Shown here piece after piece: positions 63,152 to 64,000 of a stretch of DNA of 64,000 nucleotides. How positions within the stretch are numbered: position 1 is the first letter of the stretch; each line of letters starts with the position of its first letter. The position numbers and the translations under genes are program-made. The stretch is taken from NCBI GenBank assembly GCA_018365455.1, contig JAGZJZ010000017.1:62001-126000 (forward strand), given 5' to 3'. The notes beneath the pieces are model-generated. The model was not told where the DNA came from. It worked only from the letters and a program-made list of their open reading frames with translations, and did not search any database. Origin of the DNA: Clostridiales bacterium. Its GTDB lineage: Bacteria; Bacillota; Clostridia; Lachnospirales; Lachnospiraceae.

Positions 63152-64000
63152 ATGAATTTAACAGAGAAAGACCTGAAGTATATCTGGCATCCATGTTCCC
63201 AGATGAAAGATTATGAAGAACTAAAGCCGATTGTCATAGATCATGGTAAAGGCGTATATTTATATGACAAAGATGGGAAATCCTATCTGGACATTGTTAG
63301 TTCCTGGTGGTGCAATCTGCTGGGACATTGCAATCCCAAAATAAATGAAGGGATCAAGCAACAGCTAGATCAGCTGGAACACGTGATATTTGCAAATTTT
63401 ACCCATGAACCTGCAATTCAGTTATGTGAAGAACTGGCGGGGATTCTGCCGGGAGGTCTCTGTAAATTTAATTTTTCCGATAATGGTTCCGCAGCAGTAG
63501 AGTGTGCTTTGAAGATGGCATTCCAATATCAGTATCAGACGGGACATCCCAAAAAGACAAGATTTATGTGCCTGAGCGAAGGGTACCATGGAGAAACCAT
63601 CGGTGCTTTGTCCGTAGGAAGTATGGATCTCTATGCGAAGATTTATCAGCCCATGCTGATGGATACCATAAGGATCCGGGCGCCGGACTGTTACCGGTGT
63701 CCATTTGGAAAATCCAGGGATCACTGTGATGGAGAATGTATCTGCCATGCCCAAGAGGCATTTGAGAAATTTGCAGACGATACCTGTGCAATAATCGTTG
63801 AACCATTACTTCAGGGAAGCGCAGGTATGCGTATCTATCCGGCAGTGTATCTAAAGAAACTGCGGGCTCTCTGCAACAAATATCAGGTACTGTTAATCGC
63901 CGATGAAATCGCGACAGGATTTGGACGTACCGGCAGGATGTTTGCCTTTGACCATGCCGGAGTAAGTCCCGATATTATGTGCATTTCCAAAGGGCTTACC
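63152..64000 (+). CDS. bioA: Adenosylmethionine-8-amino-7-oxononanoate aminotransferase BioA (3' truncated by window)
   Basis: 283 codons seen from ATG 63152 (GGAGGAAG before it), open to the window end. YIWHPCSQMKDY at the N-terminus is characteristic of BioA, then DIVSSWWCNLLGHCNP, and SDNGSAAVECALKMAFQY in the PLP-phosphate region, and LIADEIATGFGRTGRMFAF with the PLP-stacking Asp. The Lys of SKGL near the window edge is the PLP Lys. It uses SAM as amino donor to make DAPA. The 13-bp gap from bioD indicates one operon. bioF and pimelate genes are not in the window. Confidence 0.95.
   Translation, partial: MNLTEKDLKYIWHPCSQMKDYEELKPIVIDHGKGVYLYDKDGKSYLDIVSSWWCNLLGHCNPKINEGIKQQLDQLEHVIFANFTHEPAIQLCEELAGILPGGLCKFNFSDNGSAAVECALKMAFQYQYQTGHPKKTRFMCLSEGYHGETIGALSVGSMDLYAKIYQPMLMDTIRIRAPDCYRCPFGKSRDHCDGECICHAQEAFEKFADDTCAIIVEPLLQGSAGMRIYPAVYLKKLRALCNKYQVLLIADEIATGFGRTGRMFAFDHAGVSPDIMCISKGLT

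Overview
The window looks like chromosomal DNA of a spore-forming, low-to-mid GC Firmicute, most likely a Lachnospiraceae (Clostridium cluster XIVa) relative. Evidence from the sequence: strong AGGAGG-type ribosome sites, TTGACA/TATAAT promoters with 17-bp spacers, a collagen-like spore-surface protein (16403-17155), a Ku/ligase pair, YesMN-type two-component systems, and a very large secreted glycosidase with FIVAR and FN3-like tails. No tRNA, rRNA or CRISPR array was seen.

Layout. 1-2565: end of an alpha/beta hydrolase gene and a membrane diguanylate cyclase. 2614-11813: an accessory, eroded stretch. The rRNA methyltransferase gene (rlmD) is followed by a diverged second copy of its own 3' end about 2.1 kb downstream, and the two copies bracket a frameshifted hypothetical gene and a YhcG-type nuclease. 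Then come a repeat-domain surface-type protein with a likely frameshift, an MFS transporter, and an ABC-F gene split by one in-frame stop. 11814-13418: pckA (PEP carboxykinase). 13731-14757: wreck of a GGDEF/EAL gene. 14892-19108: a berberine-bridge-like flavoprotein, the collagen-like spore protein, and Ku plus an ATP-dependent DNA ligase (end joining). 19513-25435: small stress or accessory genes, a TetR/DrrAB-type exporter module with a striking operator array, and three GNAT acetyltransferases.

25442-29827: a MocR-type regulator whose PLP lysine is replaced by Asn. It is divergent from a deformylase-like gene, an Asp/Glu-racemase-like gene and a TcyP-like cystine symporter, with a 14-bp tandem repeat between them. 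29903-33997: an ArsR-regulated MFS exporter, a second ABC exporter and a DinB-like protein. 34068-49453: a glycan-utilisation locus made of a YesN/YesM pair (minus strand), a 2196-residue secreted protein with two GH39-like modules (the first without catalytic residues), an ABC sugar importer and a GH36-type alpha-galactosidase. The giant gene and the importer operon share a 72-bp promoter block with identical geometry, so both are probably controlled by YesN.

49612-54030: small accessory genes, a K+ channel/ROK regulator pair bracketed by a 16-bp inverted repeat, and a broken WYL regulator. 54319-60732: a sorbitol/xylitol-type dehydrogenase, then an XRE-cupin regulator divergent from a dipeptide epimerase, a DUF819 membrane protein and a CocE/PepX-like hydrolase (peptide use). 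60801-64000: a BirA-controlled biotin operon bioY-bioB-bioD-bioA, with bioA cut by the window end.

The strongest leads are the catalytically dead N-terminal GH39-like copy, the shared YesN-type promoter block, the 15-bp iterated TetR operator, the lysine-less MocR with its 14-bp repeat array, and the duplicated rlmD 3' end.
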